Shown piece by piece: positions 35,947 to 48,780 of a stretch of 64,000 nucleotides of DNA. Position 1 is the first letter of the stretch. The number at the start of each line of letters is the position of its first letter. A program made the translations under genes and the position numbers. The notes beneath the pieces are model-generated. The model ran no database searches and was not told where the DNA came from. It saw only the letters and a list, made by a program, of their open reading frames with translations. The stretch is taken from contig NW_006921539.1 of assembly GCF_000340215.1 (NCBI RefSeq), positions 3,617,118 through 3,681,117 of the forward strand, read 5' to 3'. This DNA comes from Pseudocercospora fijiensis CIRAD86. Its lineage: Eukaryota; Ascomycota; Dothideomycetes; Mycosphaerellales; Mycosphaerellaceae.

Positions 35947-37149
35947 ATGGGCGCTCTCAATCTCGCAGAATGGCAGAAGCTGCCCGTCAGTCTGTCGGAG
36001 CTCTGCATCAACACCACCCTCCGCTGCGGGCAGTCTTTCCGATGGCGCAAGAACGACAGTGGAGTCTGGTCTATGGCCCTTCACAATCGCATTCTGTCCC
36101 TATACCAAGACCCCGAGCACCTCTACTACCGCTCGCTTTCGCCCGCCGACCTGCAGGCTCCTATGACCCCTCCGTCGTCTAACCCGCCTTCCCTGCCGGA
36201 CATCAAGGATGATACTCGAGATCTGGTTCGGCACTATTTGAACCTGGAGCCAACCCTCACCACTCTCTACGCGCAGTGGAGTTCTGCAGATGCCAACTTC
36301 GCAAAGAAAGCGCCCAAGTTCACGGGTGTCAGGATCTTGAGACAGGACGCTTGGGAAGCACTGATTGGCTTCATATGCTCTTCTAACAACAACATCATTC
36401 GCATATCGCAGATGGTCCATAAGCTCTGCGTCAACTACGGACCTTTGCTCGGCTATCTGGATGAGGAAGCATACCACGACTTCCCTGAGCCGAAAGACCT
36501 CGCGCAGGATGGCGTCGAGGCAAAGCTTCGTAGCCTGGGATTTGGGTACAGGGCCAAGTACATCTACCAAACAGCTTGCATGGTAGCTGAGAAGCCGAAA
36601 GGATGGCTAGATGCTCTGCGCAATCCTGAATCTCCTGCACTGGGTGTGAAGCCAGAATTTGGAGGAGAAATGCTTCCGGAAGGCCGGGAAGGGTATCGTA
36701 GAGCTCACGAGGAACTTCTAACTCTTCAAGGCGTTGGACCAAAAGTCGCCGACTGCGTGGCGCTCATGGGACTTGGCTGGGGCGAAGCTGTGCCCGTAGA
36801 CACTCACGTATGGCAAATTGCGGTGCGAGATTACAAGTTTGGGAAAGGCAAACATACCAGCCTTACGAAAGCGACCTATGATGCTGTCGGAGCAAAGTTT
36901 CGGAGTCTTTGGGGCAAGGAAGCTGGTTGGGCGCACTCGGTACTTTTTACAGCTGATCTGCGCGCTTTCAGCGAGAGGTTGGTCGCAAAGAAGGAGGAAG
37001 TCGAAGTGAAAACAGAACCAGGCGCTGAAGTGATCAAGACCGAAAAGAATGTCGAAAAGGCAATCAAGCGAGAACATGAGGACGAGGAAGCCCAAGTACT
37101 TGAATTCGAAGAGAAGGTGGTCAAGACAAAGCGTCGGCGCAGGAGTTGA
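35947..37149 (+). CDS. OGG1: 8-oxoguanine DNA glycosylase/AP lyase OGG1
   Basis: A single exon of 400 residues from the ATG at 35947 (MGALNLAEWQKLPV); the frame upstream of it has only a TTG. The N-terminal domain has the hallmark TLRCGQSFRW (about 24-33). The helix-hairpin-helix region contains SSNNNIIRI (145-153), then LQGVGPKVADCVALMGL with the catalytic Schiff-base Lys at 266, and AVPVDTHVWQIAVRDY with the conserved Asp at 285. This set defines OGG1, which excises 8-oxoguanine opposite C and nicks the AP site in base-excision repair. The C-terminus (about 348-400) is a Lys/Glu-rich tail ending KTKRRRRS, a probable nuclear localisation signal. The length is a little above the human enzyme because of this tail and an insert near 70-90. 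It lies at the island edge, with repeats starting 320 bases downstream. Confidence 0.96.
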   Translation: MGALNLAEWQKLPVSLSELCINTTLRCGQSFRWRKNDSGVWSMALHNRILSLYQDPEHLYYRSLSPADLQAPMTPPSSNPPSLPDIKDDTRDLVRHYLNLEPTLTTLYAQWSSADANFAKKAPKFTGVRILRQDAWEALIGFICSSNNNIIRISQMVHKLCVNYGPLLGYLDEEAYHDFPEPKDLAQDGVEAKLRSLGFGYRAKYIYQTACMVAEKPKGWLDALRNPESPALGVKPEFGGEMLPEGREGYRRAHEELLTLQGVGPKVADCVALMGLGWGEAVPVDTHVWQIAVRDYKFGKGKHTSLTKATYDAVGAKFRSLWGKEAGWAHSVLFTADLRAFSERLVAKKEEVEVKTEPGAEVIKTEKNVEKAIKREHEDEEAQVLEFEEKVVKTKRRRRS

Positions 37150-37470
37150 AGATTTGTGCACATACCAGGAAACCTCCATGCTGACCGAGCTACTTGTTAC
37201 GTTACCAATGCCACTGTACTGCGTATTGTGCTTCAAGGGACCGGTGCCAATGCCCGCCAAACTACATCGTATGTCTTCTATCCAGGATCGTACGAGCAGG
37301 ATAGAATTGGAAGCAGGCGTGCGGTCGAAGAGGCAATGAAGAGAAACGTTCACACTTCAAAATGACCATCCTCGCTTGGTTCGACATACTCCGGCCAAGG
37401 GGACTATCCGGGGTTGCGTCAGCCCACTTCACCCCTCGCCCCAGCTCGGGGATTTAAGCCATACGTAAAA
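37150..37470. other. 3' flank of OGG1 and right boundary of the gene island
   Basis: Normal base usage continues to about 37440. From about 37470 the DNA is TpA-rich with RIP-type stops. Two short direct repeats (ACGTAAAA within CCATACGTAAAATCG and CCACACGTAAAACTCG) lie at about 37461-37503 and may mark a transposon end. Confidence 0.5.
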
Positions 37471-39733
37471 TCGCGATTTGTTAGTAGGCCACACGTAAAA
37501 CTCGACACTACGGTATATTATAGAGCATATAAGCCGGGAAATTAATAGTAAGTACGATTACAGTTAAGAAGAAGGCATATTGCGACCGTATATATCAAAT
37601 TAGACTATATAGACCTACTATTACTATACTATTAACGGCCTTCGCGCATACGCCGCGCTAACTATATAATCGACTACTTTACAAGTCGGTCTATATGTCC
37701 TTGTTTCTACCTCTTATTAGCTATTATAGCTACTATCTTAAGTGTCTTCTTCTAGCTTAATAGGGTTGTCTTTATAGCTAGCGACCTCGCCTCGATAATA
37801 GCTAGTTTTCTTCGAAGGCTCGTAGAAGTAGCGCTTCCGCTATACCGACTCGTAACGACGGCGAGGGTATATTAAATAAGGCTAAAGTGTAGTATATAGA
37901 CCTTTATTAAGTACTGCCTTATCTTGTTATAACTAGTCGAGTCGAGTATTAGGCTCTTACGCAAATAGGCCGTTTAATCGTCGCTTAGGCTTAACGTTAG
38001 TCTACGTTAGAAGGTCGCTTTCGTCGTAATTGTAAGTACGGCTCGGTAGAGACAGTATTATTATCGGACTCTAGGTATAGGTAATGTCGCCGCTCTTACT
38101 CGTTATAGTATAGCGCTTATAATCGCTAAGAATGTTAGCGTACGGATTACTAGTTTTCTTTAAGGTAGAGGTATTATCGGAAGTAAGAAGGCGCTTATCG
38201 AAGACACGTTATAGTAGCTTATCGATAGGTTACAATTAAACGTCTAACTACTTAGTCTTACTATTGTTATTAAAGACAATATAGAAGGCCTTACTATACT
38301 TTAATCGATAGGTGCGCGCCTTGTTATAGGCCCCCTTAGCCTCGCGGAGCATCTTCTAGTATCTATTGTTAGCTAGGTCCTTATCTTGCTAAGTAAGTTG
38401 TAAGCGCAATTTATTAGCCTTAATAGTACCTGCTCGAATAAGCCGATTAGGCTATTCCTTCTGCTACTTCTTTACTCGTTTAACAACGCTCGTAGACTAG
38501 TATTTACGCTTGTATTCTTTACCCTTATAGATAGCTATATTAACTAATATATTATACGCCTCTTCTACTTGTTTTATAGGTAACGAGGAAAACGGGTTAA
38601 ATAATAGTAATATACCCTGCGGGGCTGTCTTTAGATAAGAACGTCGGAAGGCCTTACGGGCTTCTATAGCACTACGAGACGCCTTAATCGTACGAGGGCT
38701 AGTCGTAGTATTAAGGAGCTATTATAGCAATTCGGGGGTCGGTGTTCGCTAAGGCGGCAGAGGCGGTAATAATAGCAGACCTTAAGCAATTAGGTTTTCG
38801 AGATCCCTAATATAGTAGCGACGGTTAGCGAGATACTAGCCTTCTAGATCGATAATAGTAGGCTTAGTAGAACGTTCTTCCTCAACCGACGCGATATACT
38901 CCTACTAAGCCGCCTCCGCTATTGCTAGTAATTCCTTATACTAGGCCTCCTCCTATACTAATTCGCCCTTAATTACTTGCTAGTTCTAGTTATAGTTAGT
39001 AGCTCTATACTAATCTCGAATATGCTTACAAGGAACCTCCCTATTAAGTAGGAATATACTAGTCTTCCGGAATGCCGACCTTATATTATAGGAGGTGAAT
39101 GTTTTAGCCCGAATAGCTAAGAGGGCCTCGATAAACTTAGGTATTCTAAACTCGCTAACTCTACGGTATATAGCGTCTAATACCGCTTACCTATACCTTA
39201 ACTTATACACCTAGAAGAGGACAATATCTAAAGGCTATATAAAGTGTAAGGTATGTAGTTGTAGGCCCTATAATTGGATCTTATATCGCTTTGCAAAGGC
39301 TATAAACTCCTTAAAGCAATAAGAGCCGTAGTTGTCGCATAGGAGCACCCTCTATTCTTCTAGATCTTTAGGCCTCGTCTTCCGCTTAAACTAGCGGATA
39401 TAGTGCATTGCGGTATCGTTAGTTATATAGCTAGACTTATTAACAGTAATGAAGAAGTTGTCCTTACCTAAGAATAAGGGCGTTAGTTAGTAAGCGAGTA
39501 ACGTTGTTATTGCCTTACCTTCTTTTAGCACCTACCGCTCTTAAACTATTATACCTTTAATAATTAACTAATAATCTATTACCTTACCGAAGGCGTTAAC
39601 GGTCTCGACGATAGTTACGTACGGACGGTTACTATTATACTCGGTCTAGGCGCGCCGCTTCGTATCTATTATAACGATATACTTATTACTACTAATTCTA
39701 ATCCGGAAGCTAGTCTCGTCGAAATTCTATAGG
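37471..39733 (-). mobile_element. pogo-like (DDE_1) transposase, C-terminal part, interrupted by gypsy copy B
   Basis: Reading leftwards from 39728, a minus-strand frame with RIP-type stops encodes the catalytic core. NFDETSFRI (first Asp, about 39716) is followed by NKYIVIDTKRR, LGKDNFFITVNKS, LLCDNYGS (second Asp, about 39335) and the third Asp in a former QPLDIVLF (about 39225). This order is the pogo/Fot1-type DDE_1 transposase. The C-terminal region runs on to about 37625 and is Lys/Arg-rich. The N-terminal half lies on the far side of gypsy copy B at 59749-60081. With the retrotransposon and one ATAGG copy removed, the frame is continuous through the NFDETS motif. The element is inactive. 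Confidence 0.8.
39729..39733. repeat. target-site duplication ATAGG (left) of gypsy copy B
   Basis: ATAGG directly precedes the 5' LTR. The same five bases follow the 3' LTR at 59744-59748. Five-base duplications are usual for Ty3/gypsy integrases. Confidence 0.85.
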
Positions 39734-39930
39734 TGTTAGGGCTAAAGAGGCTATACGTAATTAGCATGTAACTAGGCTAAGTAAAGCTAGGGTCTTAGTG
39801 CCTTAGGCAGGGCTTGGCGCTTAGTAATAGGCTAACTTGCCTACCTTCCTCCCTCTCCTTCTAGCTTCTTATCGAATACTACCTATACCTACTACTACCC
39901 TATCTACCTGCTAATATAACCCTTCTTATA
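39734..39930 (+). repeat. 5' LTR of gypsy copy B (197 bp)
   Basis: It starts TGTTAGGGCTAAAGAGG and ends CCCTTCTTATA (TA for CA after RIP). It pairs closely with 59547-59743, differing mostly by C/T and G/A changes. Confidence 0.85.
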
Positions 39931-40887
39931 TAGTATTCGATCTACCCTTTAAGGGCAGTAGCTAGATAGTCCTTATTTCAAGCTTTTAGCGGTATAGCTA
40001 CGAATAAGACTAATCTAACTATATTACGCCCGAAGAACGGGACCTATACGTACTATTCTATCGAAACAACCGTACCAATTATTAAGCAAGGCCTTCTATA
40101 CGGCCTATTACACTAAGTTAAGCATACTAGACCGATATCTACTAATTCCGCTACATCCGTATCTTAGGGGCTAATAATATATTATTAGTGCTACCCCTTA
40201 TTATAATAGCCGGCTTATTACGAAACAACAACAACCGTGCTGCCGCTAGTAGCGCTAGCAATAACAACGCTAGTAGCGCAGTGCCTACTAAGGTACCTAC
40301 TAAAGCACCTACTAAAGTGCCTCCTACCGAAGAGCCTACTATAGGACCTGCTAAAGAAGAACCTATAATTCTAGGTAATAATCTAGAATTGCCTGTTAAC
40401 GATATTCTTAACAATATTGTTAATCGTCGATATAGCTAACTAGCCTTTAGCCCCTAGCTAGTAGCGAGACTTTAAGAAGCTACTTAAAACAGGCTTACTG
40501 CCCTACGTTAAGAACAATAGCTAAAGGATAATCTCCTCGAGATTCGCCGCTTGTAGGAAGCCCTAATAACTAATGCTAAGCTAACGATAATAAGTCCTCC
40601 TCTACCCGTCCCTACTTAAAAGAAGGATGCTAAACTTAAGGACTATACCGTGTTTAACGGCTCTAGTCGAAAGCAATACAACGATTATATACGTGATTAT
40701 AAGCTTAACTAGCGAAACGTACTAAGGGCCCTTCTAGATAACTACTTATTAGTCGTCTATGCTATGCAATATATTAATAGAGACCTAAAACGCACCTAGG
40801 ATAACTATTTCGACTCCCTTACTAATTAGACCGCTATTTAGTAGTAAACCTATAAGACTATTATGCTAGACACCCTTAGAAACCCTA

Positions 40888-40896
40888 TACTAAGGC
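40888..40896. repeat. 9-bp target duplication TACTAAGGC (left)
   Basis: The same nine bases occur at 53287-53295. In gypsy copies A and C the gag is continuous at this place, so this is an insertion site. Confidence 0.75.
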
Positions 40897-41077
40897 TATC
40901 TCCGGTTTAGACCCTTGCTAACTAAGCGTAAGGAAGTGTGGTAGGTATAGGTCTTCTGCCTGCCTTCTACTACTATGCTCCTTCTACTACTACTACCACT
41001 ACTACCAATCTATATCGGACTACTACGCGACCGGACCTACACTACTATACTAACCTCCTTGCGCTAGCAAGGGTCTA

Positions 41078-41093
41078 AGGACAAATGTCGCAA
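41078..41093 (+). repeat. left terminal inverted repeat of the 12-kb element
   Basis: AGGACAAATGTCGCAA matches the right end exactly in inverted orientation. Confidence 0.85.
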
Positions 41094-42163
41094 AGCTATA
41101 GAGGCAGTCCTTATAAAAATACTAGGTTATTAACTAGCGTGAAATCTCGTAATTTAGCACTCGTATCTTATTGTCCTATCAATTCTGAGTCATTCTATAT
41201 ATACAGTATTTAAATACAACGTATAGTTGTTGAGAAAATGAGTAATATTTAACATAGGTAGCTGCAGGTATGCGACGGGTTAGTGCAGTGTCTAACTACC
41301 TAACATCTAATACACGAAATACACATATCTAAGACTAGGAGATTGTAGAGCGACCATTTCTAAATACTGTTTGTATAGACTATGTATGTCCCTAATGCCT
41401 GCCTGCTAAATGCTAGCCCTCGAGCGAAGCTAACTTGTTTGCTAGAATTAAGACCTTCGAATATCGATAAGCGACAATGCGGAGGTTATAGAGCGGCCAT
41501 TTCTAGATTACCTTAATGCGAGCGATATATGCGTAGAGCGTAGTGTTGTTGTATTATATCTAAGTAGCGGAGGCTATTTAGCTAGCTTGAATCTATCGAC
41601 AAAAGCTAGTACTATAGGCTAGCATTATAGACTAGCATTATAGGCTAGCACTATAGGCTAGCACTATAGGCTATCGTAGATTATGCTTATCGCTAATTGC
41701 GCTCCGTTCTACGCTAAGCAGTAGAAGATTCTCGTACACGGCTTCCTGCAGGTTGTCGTTTGTCGCGCTAATTGATATCGTATATACCGCATTAATCGAT
41801 CTCGTGTTTATAGAGGTGCTGCTACTGCTAATGCTGCTACTACTGTATATTGACGAAGTCTTGTCGGCGTTGCGACTAATCGTACTGTCTTTGCATGTGA
41901 ATCGTAAGTCGTAAACTAAGCGCTTTACACTTCCTTAGTTAAGTAGGTCCAACTAACAAAGCCTTGCCGCTTTGAGCTACAGGTGTAACAATAGCACGGA
42001 CGCCCGTTCTTCTGCCTGTATTTAGCACTCGCACTGCCGCTAGCGCTCGCGTCTAACACTCGCATCTAACACTCGCATCTAACACTCGCATCTAGCACTC
42101 GCACTGCCGCTAGCACTCGTACTGCCGCTAACACTCGCGTCTAGCACTGTTATTGCCGCCAAT

Positions 42164-45100
42164 ATGTCTAACTCTAACTCTAACCTACCTAACGCGCTAT
42201 CCGGTCTAGCGCCGCTATACCTCGACCCTAACCTCTTATCCGAGCCGCTGTCTAAAATAAACTTAGACTCCGATTAGTAGGCGGAGATGTAGGCTGCGCT
42301 TAATGCGGACCTTGCCCTTTAGTAGAACGAGCGCAATAAGCGCAATAAAGACGAAGCGCGTCGAGAGGCATTGTTGCAAGCGGTCGCTAATAAAGACATA
42401 TACGAGCTAGAGGCGTATAAGTAGGATAAGATAAGCGATAATAATATCGCATTAGAAGAGGCGGAAGAGGCTCCTATTAAGGAAGATAAGGCTATCAATC
42501 CATTTAGCGATAACGATAACGAGGATAGCGATAATAGTAATAAGTAGGCGGATAATAAACGAGCGGAAGATACTAGCGGTATAGCAGCTCTACGCCGCCA
42601 GACTCGATAGCAGGCGAGACTAGCCGCCGCCGCCGCCGCAGGTCTTTAGCAAGGCGGAGATCGCGGCAATCGGACGACTCGAGGCACTTAGCGTATCCGT
42701 AGCTATCGTCGTACCCGCGAGCAGAAGTACACTAATATCTTCGGAGAGATGAAGCGCGCTAGGTTGCCGCTAAAGCAGTAGATAATAATGTTTAATAGGT
42801 ATAGCGAGAAGCTAAACAAGACCTATCGCAACTATATTCGCTAGTCTATAGCCGCACTAAAACATAAGCATATCGTCTTAGCTCGGGTTATTCGTAATAA
42901 GCTAAAGAAGCTTATTAGCAAGCGATTCTTTAACTAGTACAAGCTAGAGGATTCGATATAGGAGGTTAACTTGCGGGAGATATACGGTATTATCGAAGAG
43001 GTAGCGCTAACCTAGGTTAACCTTCTACGCAAGCTGCTTCTAAATAAGAAGGTCTCGATCGATAAGGAAGATATATAGCTTCTATACAAGCAGGATCGCC
43101 TCCGTAAGCGCATCGCGGTAATAACACAGATAGCTGTTCGTTCGATCTCGCTAAAGAAGGCGTCCGTATTTGGCAAGCAATTCGGCCTGTATTTAGTTAC
43201 TAGCGGTGTGCTATACTATGTTATTAGTATTATTAACAATATAGGCTTGTCTAGCGCCGCTCGCACGATCTAGGTACTAATGCGGAAGACTAAGGCGGTT
43301 TAGGACTAGCGCGTTATTGTAATGGCTCGTAATAAGCGGAGTTTCTCGGTATACGACAATCTCGTAAAGCAGAAGAATCGCAAGGGTGTCTAGAAACAAG
43401 GCGATCGCACGGAGATACTAAACATAACCACATTATACATTAGCATTAATAAGCGCATCCTAGAAGAAGGTCTAACCAAGGATATACTAAATCTAGACCT
43501 ATAGCTTAGCTATAAGCATATACTAGACAACCTTACCGATAATGCGAAGGATAGGACTCGTAAATACCTCTCGCTATATTATATAGACTAGGCATTAGGT
43601 GTTGTATTCGGACCGGAGCTAAAGGCGGTATTCGAGAACTACGACTTCGACGAACGATACCGTTCTATCGCAATGCGTAATGTTAATGCAGCTATTAGGC
43701 TTAGTACTTAGTACGTCTAGTAAGGCACTAACATTAAGCGCTTTGCATAGCTAGAGATAGATATAATAGATCCGGAAGATGCTAACGATCTAGTGCTAAT
43801 AAAGCTGTCGATGAATAACGAGGTATTAATTGCCGGATCTAAGGAGGTACTAAAGGACATCTTCCTTAACAATATGCAGCTTAATAAGGATAAGGACTTC
43901 GGCAATCTAGATCCTATTCGAGATAGGAAGAGTCGTCTATATCCAATCGTTAGAGACTAGATAACATGCGCTCGCTTTAACAGTTGTTAATTAGAGGGTG
44001 TTAAGTTAGAGCGTCCGTACGATCGATACAACTAGGGCGTTATTATACCTAGTTGGTTACATATCTGCATAAATAAGGCATTCGGCATTGTTAAGACCCA
44101 TTTCGATAAGAACTCCGAAGAAGCGCGGCTTGCTTATTATCTAGTCGACGATGCTTTGTTCTATACGATAAAAGGTATTAGTAAAGACAACCCGAAGTAC
44201 TTCCTTATCTTAAACCTACTGTATCGCATGTTCCGCAGCCGCATTGTTGCCTTATTCTAGTACGAGCTAGACTTAGAGGGTTTACTAGACTATACTAATA
44301 AATCAAAGAGCCGCATCGAGGTGTTAAAGACTACTGTTTCGAATCTAGATCCAGATTAGTATTTTCGGTTGGTTAAGAACATCTAGAAGAAGGCGTTTAC
44401 TAAGGAGGCATAGTAGAACAAGTATACTAATGAGGATGAGGTGCTTATACAAGATGCCGACTATACTACGATATACCGCTTACTAATGCAGATCGAGGAA
44501 CTAATAACTATACGTACCGCTATTCGGAAAATAGACGTCGGTTATCTTAAGCGGATAGTCGACTACCTAATCGTTCTATTCCTTGGTACTAACTAGACTA
44601 ATTACGCTAAGCATATGCTAGAATTCCGATAGTTGCTATAACAGGATTATATATTAGGGTACTCGTTAATAGCTATATCTGTCGTTAATCTATCTAGCAA
44701 GAGAGGCAAGGGCATCGCTATAGATAAGGAAATTGAGCTTATTAATAACGACCTTACGCTAGACCTAAACCACTTTAGCAACTCGACCTATAATATAGCC
44801 GCTATCGCTCGCAAGAAGGCTAGAAACCGACGTACTGCTCGTGCCCTAAAGAAGATGTTCACGTCCGCGATTAGCATAGAAGGCACTAATTACTACACTA
44901 ACAAGAACGCCGTAACTGATGTAATAAGCATAGCAGACAAGCTATTCCGAGATAGGCTTACGGAGCGACAGCCGGTTAGTAATAATATCGATAAGGACAA
45001 CCGTGCCCTCTTAGATAATATCTAGTAGATAGGGATCTAGAAACTGGTACTAGCAATCAAGGCTCTAAACGAAGCATACCGTACGCGCTCGCTGTACGTA

Positions 45101-45712
45101 ACACTTAGCACAAGCGAGGCAGCTAGTAATAGTGTAGATAGTATCGATAGCGCAGATGCTCGTAGGCATAGCGGAGATTACGGGCTACTTAGTACTAGCG
45201 CTGTTAACCGGGTAGACGAGCTATACATAAATGCTAATAGCTTTGCTTAGCTAGGCGATGCTCTACCTCTAGCAGGATATATCTAGGCCTTAGGCGGAGA
45301 TAGCAATAGTAATAGCAGTAGCAGTAGTAGTAGCAATAACGGTAATATTAATAGTAGCAATCTCGGCTTCTTTACTATAGCTAGCGCTATGCTACACAAC
45401 GCAGCACTCGCGAATTCAGATATCCTTTAGTCTAATAACGCCGCGCGTAACCTAGTTCGCGATACAGTACCTAGCGATAACGAGAACGACCCAACAATCA
45501 TCTATAGCGCTATCTAAGAGACCGCCGCTACTACTAGCTATTTCGATCATACCGACTTCTAGGATCTAGACTTAGATAAAGACGAAGCTCTTGCTACGGC
45601 GTTAGCAATAGAATAGGGTTTGTAGAGGATACAATTAGAAAATTCGTATCGAATACTATGCTAGAAGGACGACGTTAGAACAATAGACAGCGAGTATAGA
45701 TTAGTAGATTGA
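42164..45712 (+). pseudogene. DUF6589-like protein of the 12-kb element, RIP-mutated
   Basis: From an intact ATG at 42164 one frame runs 1,183 codons to a TGA at 45710, interrupted only by TAG/TAA stops of the RIP type. The N-terminus is Asn/Asp/Glu/Lys-rich with an Ala tract (about 42620) and an Arg/Gly patch. The middle has segments such as LYYVISIINNIG (about 43210) and YLSLYYID.ALGVVFGPEL (about 43565). The C-terminal third has DYLIVLFLGTN, YILGYSLIAISVVNLS and LDLNHFSNSTYNIAAIA, an order I associate with DUF6589 proteins, which occur next to helicases in fungal mobile elements. The C-terminus is Ser/Asn-rich (about 45300). A few intact CAG, CAA and TGG codons remain. The DUF6589 match is from memory of the motif order and should be treated as tentative. 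Confidence 0.55.
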
Positions 45713-48049
45713 GATGATGTTTCTCTACTTCTAGTTTCCGTCGTTATCGTATTAATCACTTTTGCTAGCGCCAATTGCTAGAAACGCGCTTAATCGACGT
45801 ATCTCGTGCTAGCTAGCCCTAGACAGTAAGTAGCTTCTCGATAAAGTCAACTAGATAGGCGTCCTTCTAGCTAGCTAGCTCTAGGAAGGTCGTAGAAAGA
45901 TAGCTCTAGTAGGTTAGTAATAGCTCTAGGAAGGAAGGTCGTAGAAAGATAGTTCTTATATAGGTTCCTAGATAAGATCGCGGCTTCGGCTAGGCCGCTA
46001 GATAACCTGTAGCAGGATAAGGTGCATCTAAAGAGATAGTACCAATTGGAGTTTACTATCTAATAGCTATCGCAGCTTGTTCCTACTACTATATACTATG
46101 CTCGACCTAGGGCCTATTACGCTACTTAGGACGACGGAGCGGCCTTAGGCACAATCTATTATATGCTAGCGTCTAGTGAATAATGTCGCTCTTGCCGTAA
46201 AGGAGCGGGTTAGTTAGTAAGGTAATATATAGCCGTTATTGCTGCCTATTGTCGACTACGTAGCTTAACCTTACCTACGTAGATAGACCTTCGCTTTCTA
46301 ACTTCAACTTCTTCTTCTTCTTCTTTACATTAACTATACTGTATGCCGGTATCCGCCTTGCGCGTAACTAGCGATAGTGAACACCTCTACCCCTATTAAT
46401 ATACTAGCTGTCTGCGTATTCGCTTCGGCGTCGATATTAATAGTGTCGATACCTCTTTATCGCAAGTAGAAGTAGCTCTCTACTACGATTAACACTATTC
46501 CTTGCTAGTTCTGCGACTTGCTACCGATAGAACCGCTTAGAATTGGTCGAGGTCCCTTAATAGGTGTTGTTTGTTTAGTCCTTCTTAGTCTCTAATAGGC
46601 TTTGCCGAAAGGTAACTCTCCTAGCGAGTAGGTTTAGGAATCAATCGCAGTCTTAGTGTAGCTGTTCTATAGTAGCATTGCTATTAGGTGATTCCGTATT
46701 AGATAGTCTTCTTATCTATTGCTATAATAGGCTTTCTATATTGGGCTCTTCTCGGGATACTACACGTATATCTAGTTAAGCTTAGTATAACGCAGCCTTT
46801 GTAAATTCGGCGATTAGGAGCGTACGATATCGGATATAGCCTCTAGGTAGCGAGCTGTCAATGCTGTAGTTCCGCGGTACGAACAGGCGTCCTTAAGTAA
46901 GACGTCTTTATAAGGGCACTACTATACGACTGTAGTAAGCGCATCGACTCTGCTAGACAACTATAGTGCGTACCCCCCCTTCCCTCCGAGCGTATTAAGA
47001 CTGTTATATACCTGCAGTGCGCATCCCTATCCGCGAGACCGAGCGTATTAAGACTGCTCGAAGTAGTGCGTAGCACGTATTAGGCTTCTAGGGGCATATC
47101 TTTTTAACACTGTCTTTTTAACAACTTTAGGCGCGGTTCGACTATTGTTCTCTAGGTAGCTTTAGTTAGTACCTAGTTTCTAACTCTTTGAGTTCGCTAG
47201 TGTTATACGCTTAATAATGCCTGTTCCACTCACTTCGGTACTATAGTTAGTAATAGAATGCGTTAATAGCTAGCGAGAGAGCAAGCTTATAGGCAATGTA
47301 TACTTCTAGTATGCTTCTTATAGTATGCTCCTAGCAGGCCCTTAAACCGCTAGTTATATTAGATCCCTGTAAACGCTATTGTTTATTTCTCTGCCTTATA
47401 TAGCAACTAAGGCCTCTAGTTTTAGGGAGAGGTTCAAAGGAGGGCGAGGACGTAAGAGGTCGCTTCGGCGGTTCTCGAAGAGATGCTATTCATAGCGCTC
47501 GTTATATATTATCGCCCTACGCTTCTATTCTACTATATATATTGTAGTGCCTGCTAACTAGAGCATATAGTGCAATAAGTATAGTATTCTAGTTGGTTGT
47601 CGACTTCTTTATAGCCAACTCTAGCCTCTTCGCTTCGATATAACCTAAACAACCGTCGACTTCTTTATAGCGCGCTTTGCTAGAAACGCGCTCAATCGAC
47701 GTATCTCGTACTAGCTAGCTAGCTAGCGCGTCGTATTAATGTTGGAAGGTATAGTAAGCGAGGACTTCTCGAGATAGGACATTAGTATGCCTAAGGCGAC
47801 CGTCGTTATCGTGTTAGACACTTTTACTAGCGCGCTTTGCTAGAAACGCGCTTAATCGACGTATCTCGTACTAGCTAGCTAGCGGGCTAGCGCGTCGTGT
47901 TGTTGTTAGCAGTATCGTATTATAAAAGCTCGTAGTCTCGAGTTAGAAGGAACTAGGATTCGGATCCCGCTAAGACTCCGGTTTTAGTACGGCAAAGCGC
48001 CCGATTAGCGGGAACAGGCATCGCGACTTCTTCCTTTTACGGATCGCGA
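45713..48049. other. non-coding middle of the 12-kb element with ~60-bp dispersed direct repeats
   Basis: A unit centred on GAAACGCGCT(T/C)AATCGACGTA followed by TCTCGTACTAGCTAGC occurs at about 45778-45815, 47690-47728 and 47842-47882, with a shared upstream CGTCGTTATCGT at 45741 and 47800. No convincing frame is present. Confidence 0.55.
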
Positions 48050-48780
48050 CCTCTTCCTTATTATCATTCTCGAGCTAGCAATATCTCTATCTCTGCGATA
48101 TTACAAGGCGACAGCGACATAGCATCCTTATTACGAGCCTATATAGCATCTTTATTACGAGACGACTCTTTATCCTTAGACTTAGACGACTACCTTAGCG
48201 AAGAGATAAGGGCTGCGGTTGTTCTAGGTGCGAAGCGTAGTACTAGTATAATATAGCAGGAGATTGCAGAGATATATAATGCTGCTAGAGAGCCTGGACA
48301 GCCGCCTAGGAGCTAGTATGCTATAGCATAGTATATTTATCGACTTGTATAGAAGTATACGAAGATAGATGTAGAGGCAAAGGCAAGGGCAAGGGGAAAG
48401 GCAAGGGGAAAGGCAAGGGGAAAGGCAAGGGGAAAGGCAAGGGCAAAGGCAAAGGCAGCAACGAATGTTTATATTAAGGTTGAGGAACGAGAAGGAGAGC
48501 AAGAGGCTAATAAAGATTAGTTAACTAGTCGAGATTAACTAACTAGTCGAGATCAAAGGGCAGTCTAGGATGCTATTAAAGGATTCAATGCCGCAGTATA
48601 GAGGGCGATAGATACTCTATAGTATACGATCTTGCAGTAGTAGCAATAGTAGCAATAGGGCTCCTTACGAAAGGGCAAGGAACGTGCAACCTAATGTGTC
48701 TTCTCTTGGCACATCTACTCTACTACTGCGATAGCAGCAGGATAGTCTTACGCTGCATTTAGTTCTCGCCTTTTGCCCTA
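48050..48780 (+). pseudogene. small unrecognised ORF with Arg/Gly/Lys/Ala repeats
   Basis: A plus-strand frame with TAG stops of RIP type includes LLRDDSLSLDLDDYLSEEIR and IIWQEIAEIYNAARE (the W was TAG), looking like a short helical DNA-binding-type region. It is followed at about 48375-48455 by a 12-base repeat (AAAGGCAAGGGG) encoding KARG units. It then runs into the 19-bp minisatellite. I recognise no family. A DNA-binding accessory protein is only a guess. Confidence 0.35.

Noticed and set aside
48224..48502. Cys/Leu/Pro-repeat protein on the minus strand
   Set aside because: The repeat is the complement of a Lys/Arg/Gly/Ala-coding tract in the plus-strand frame, which has a more plausible context.
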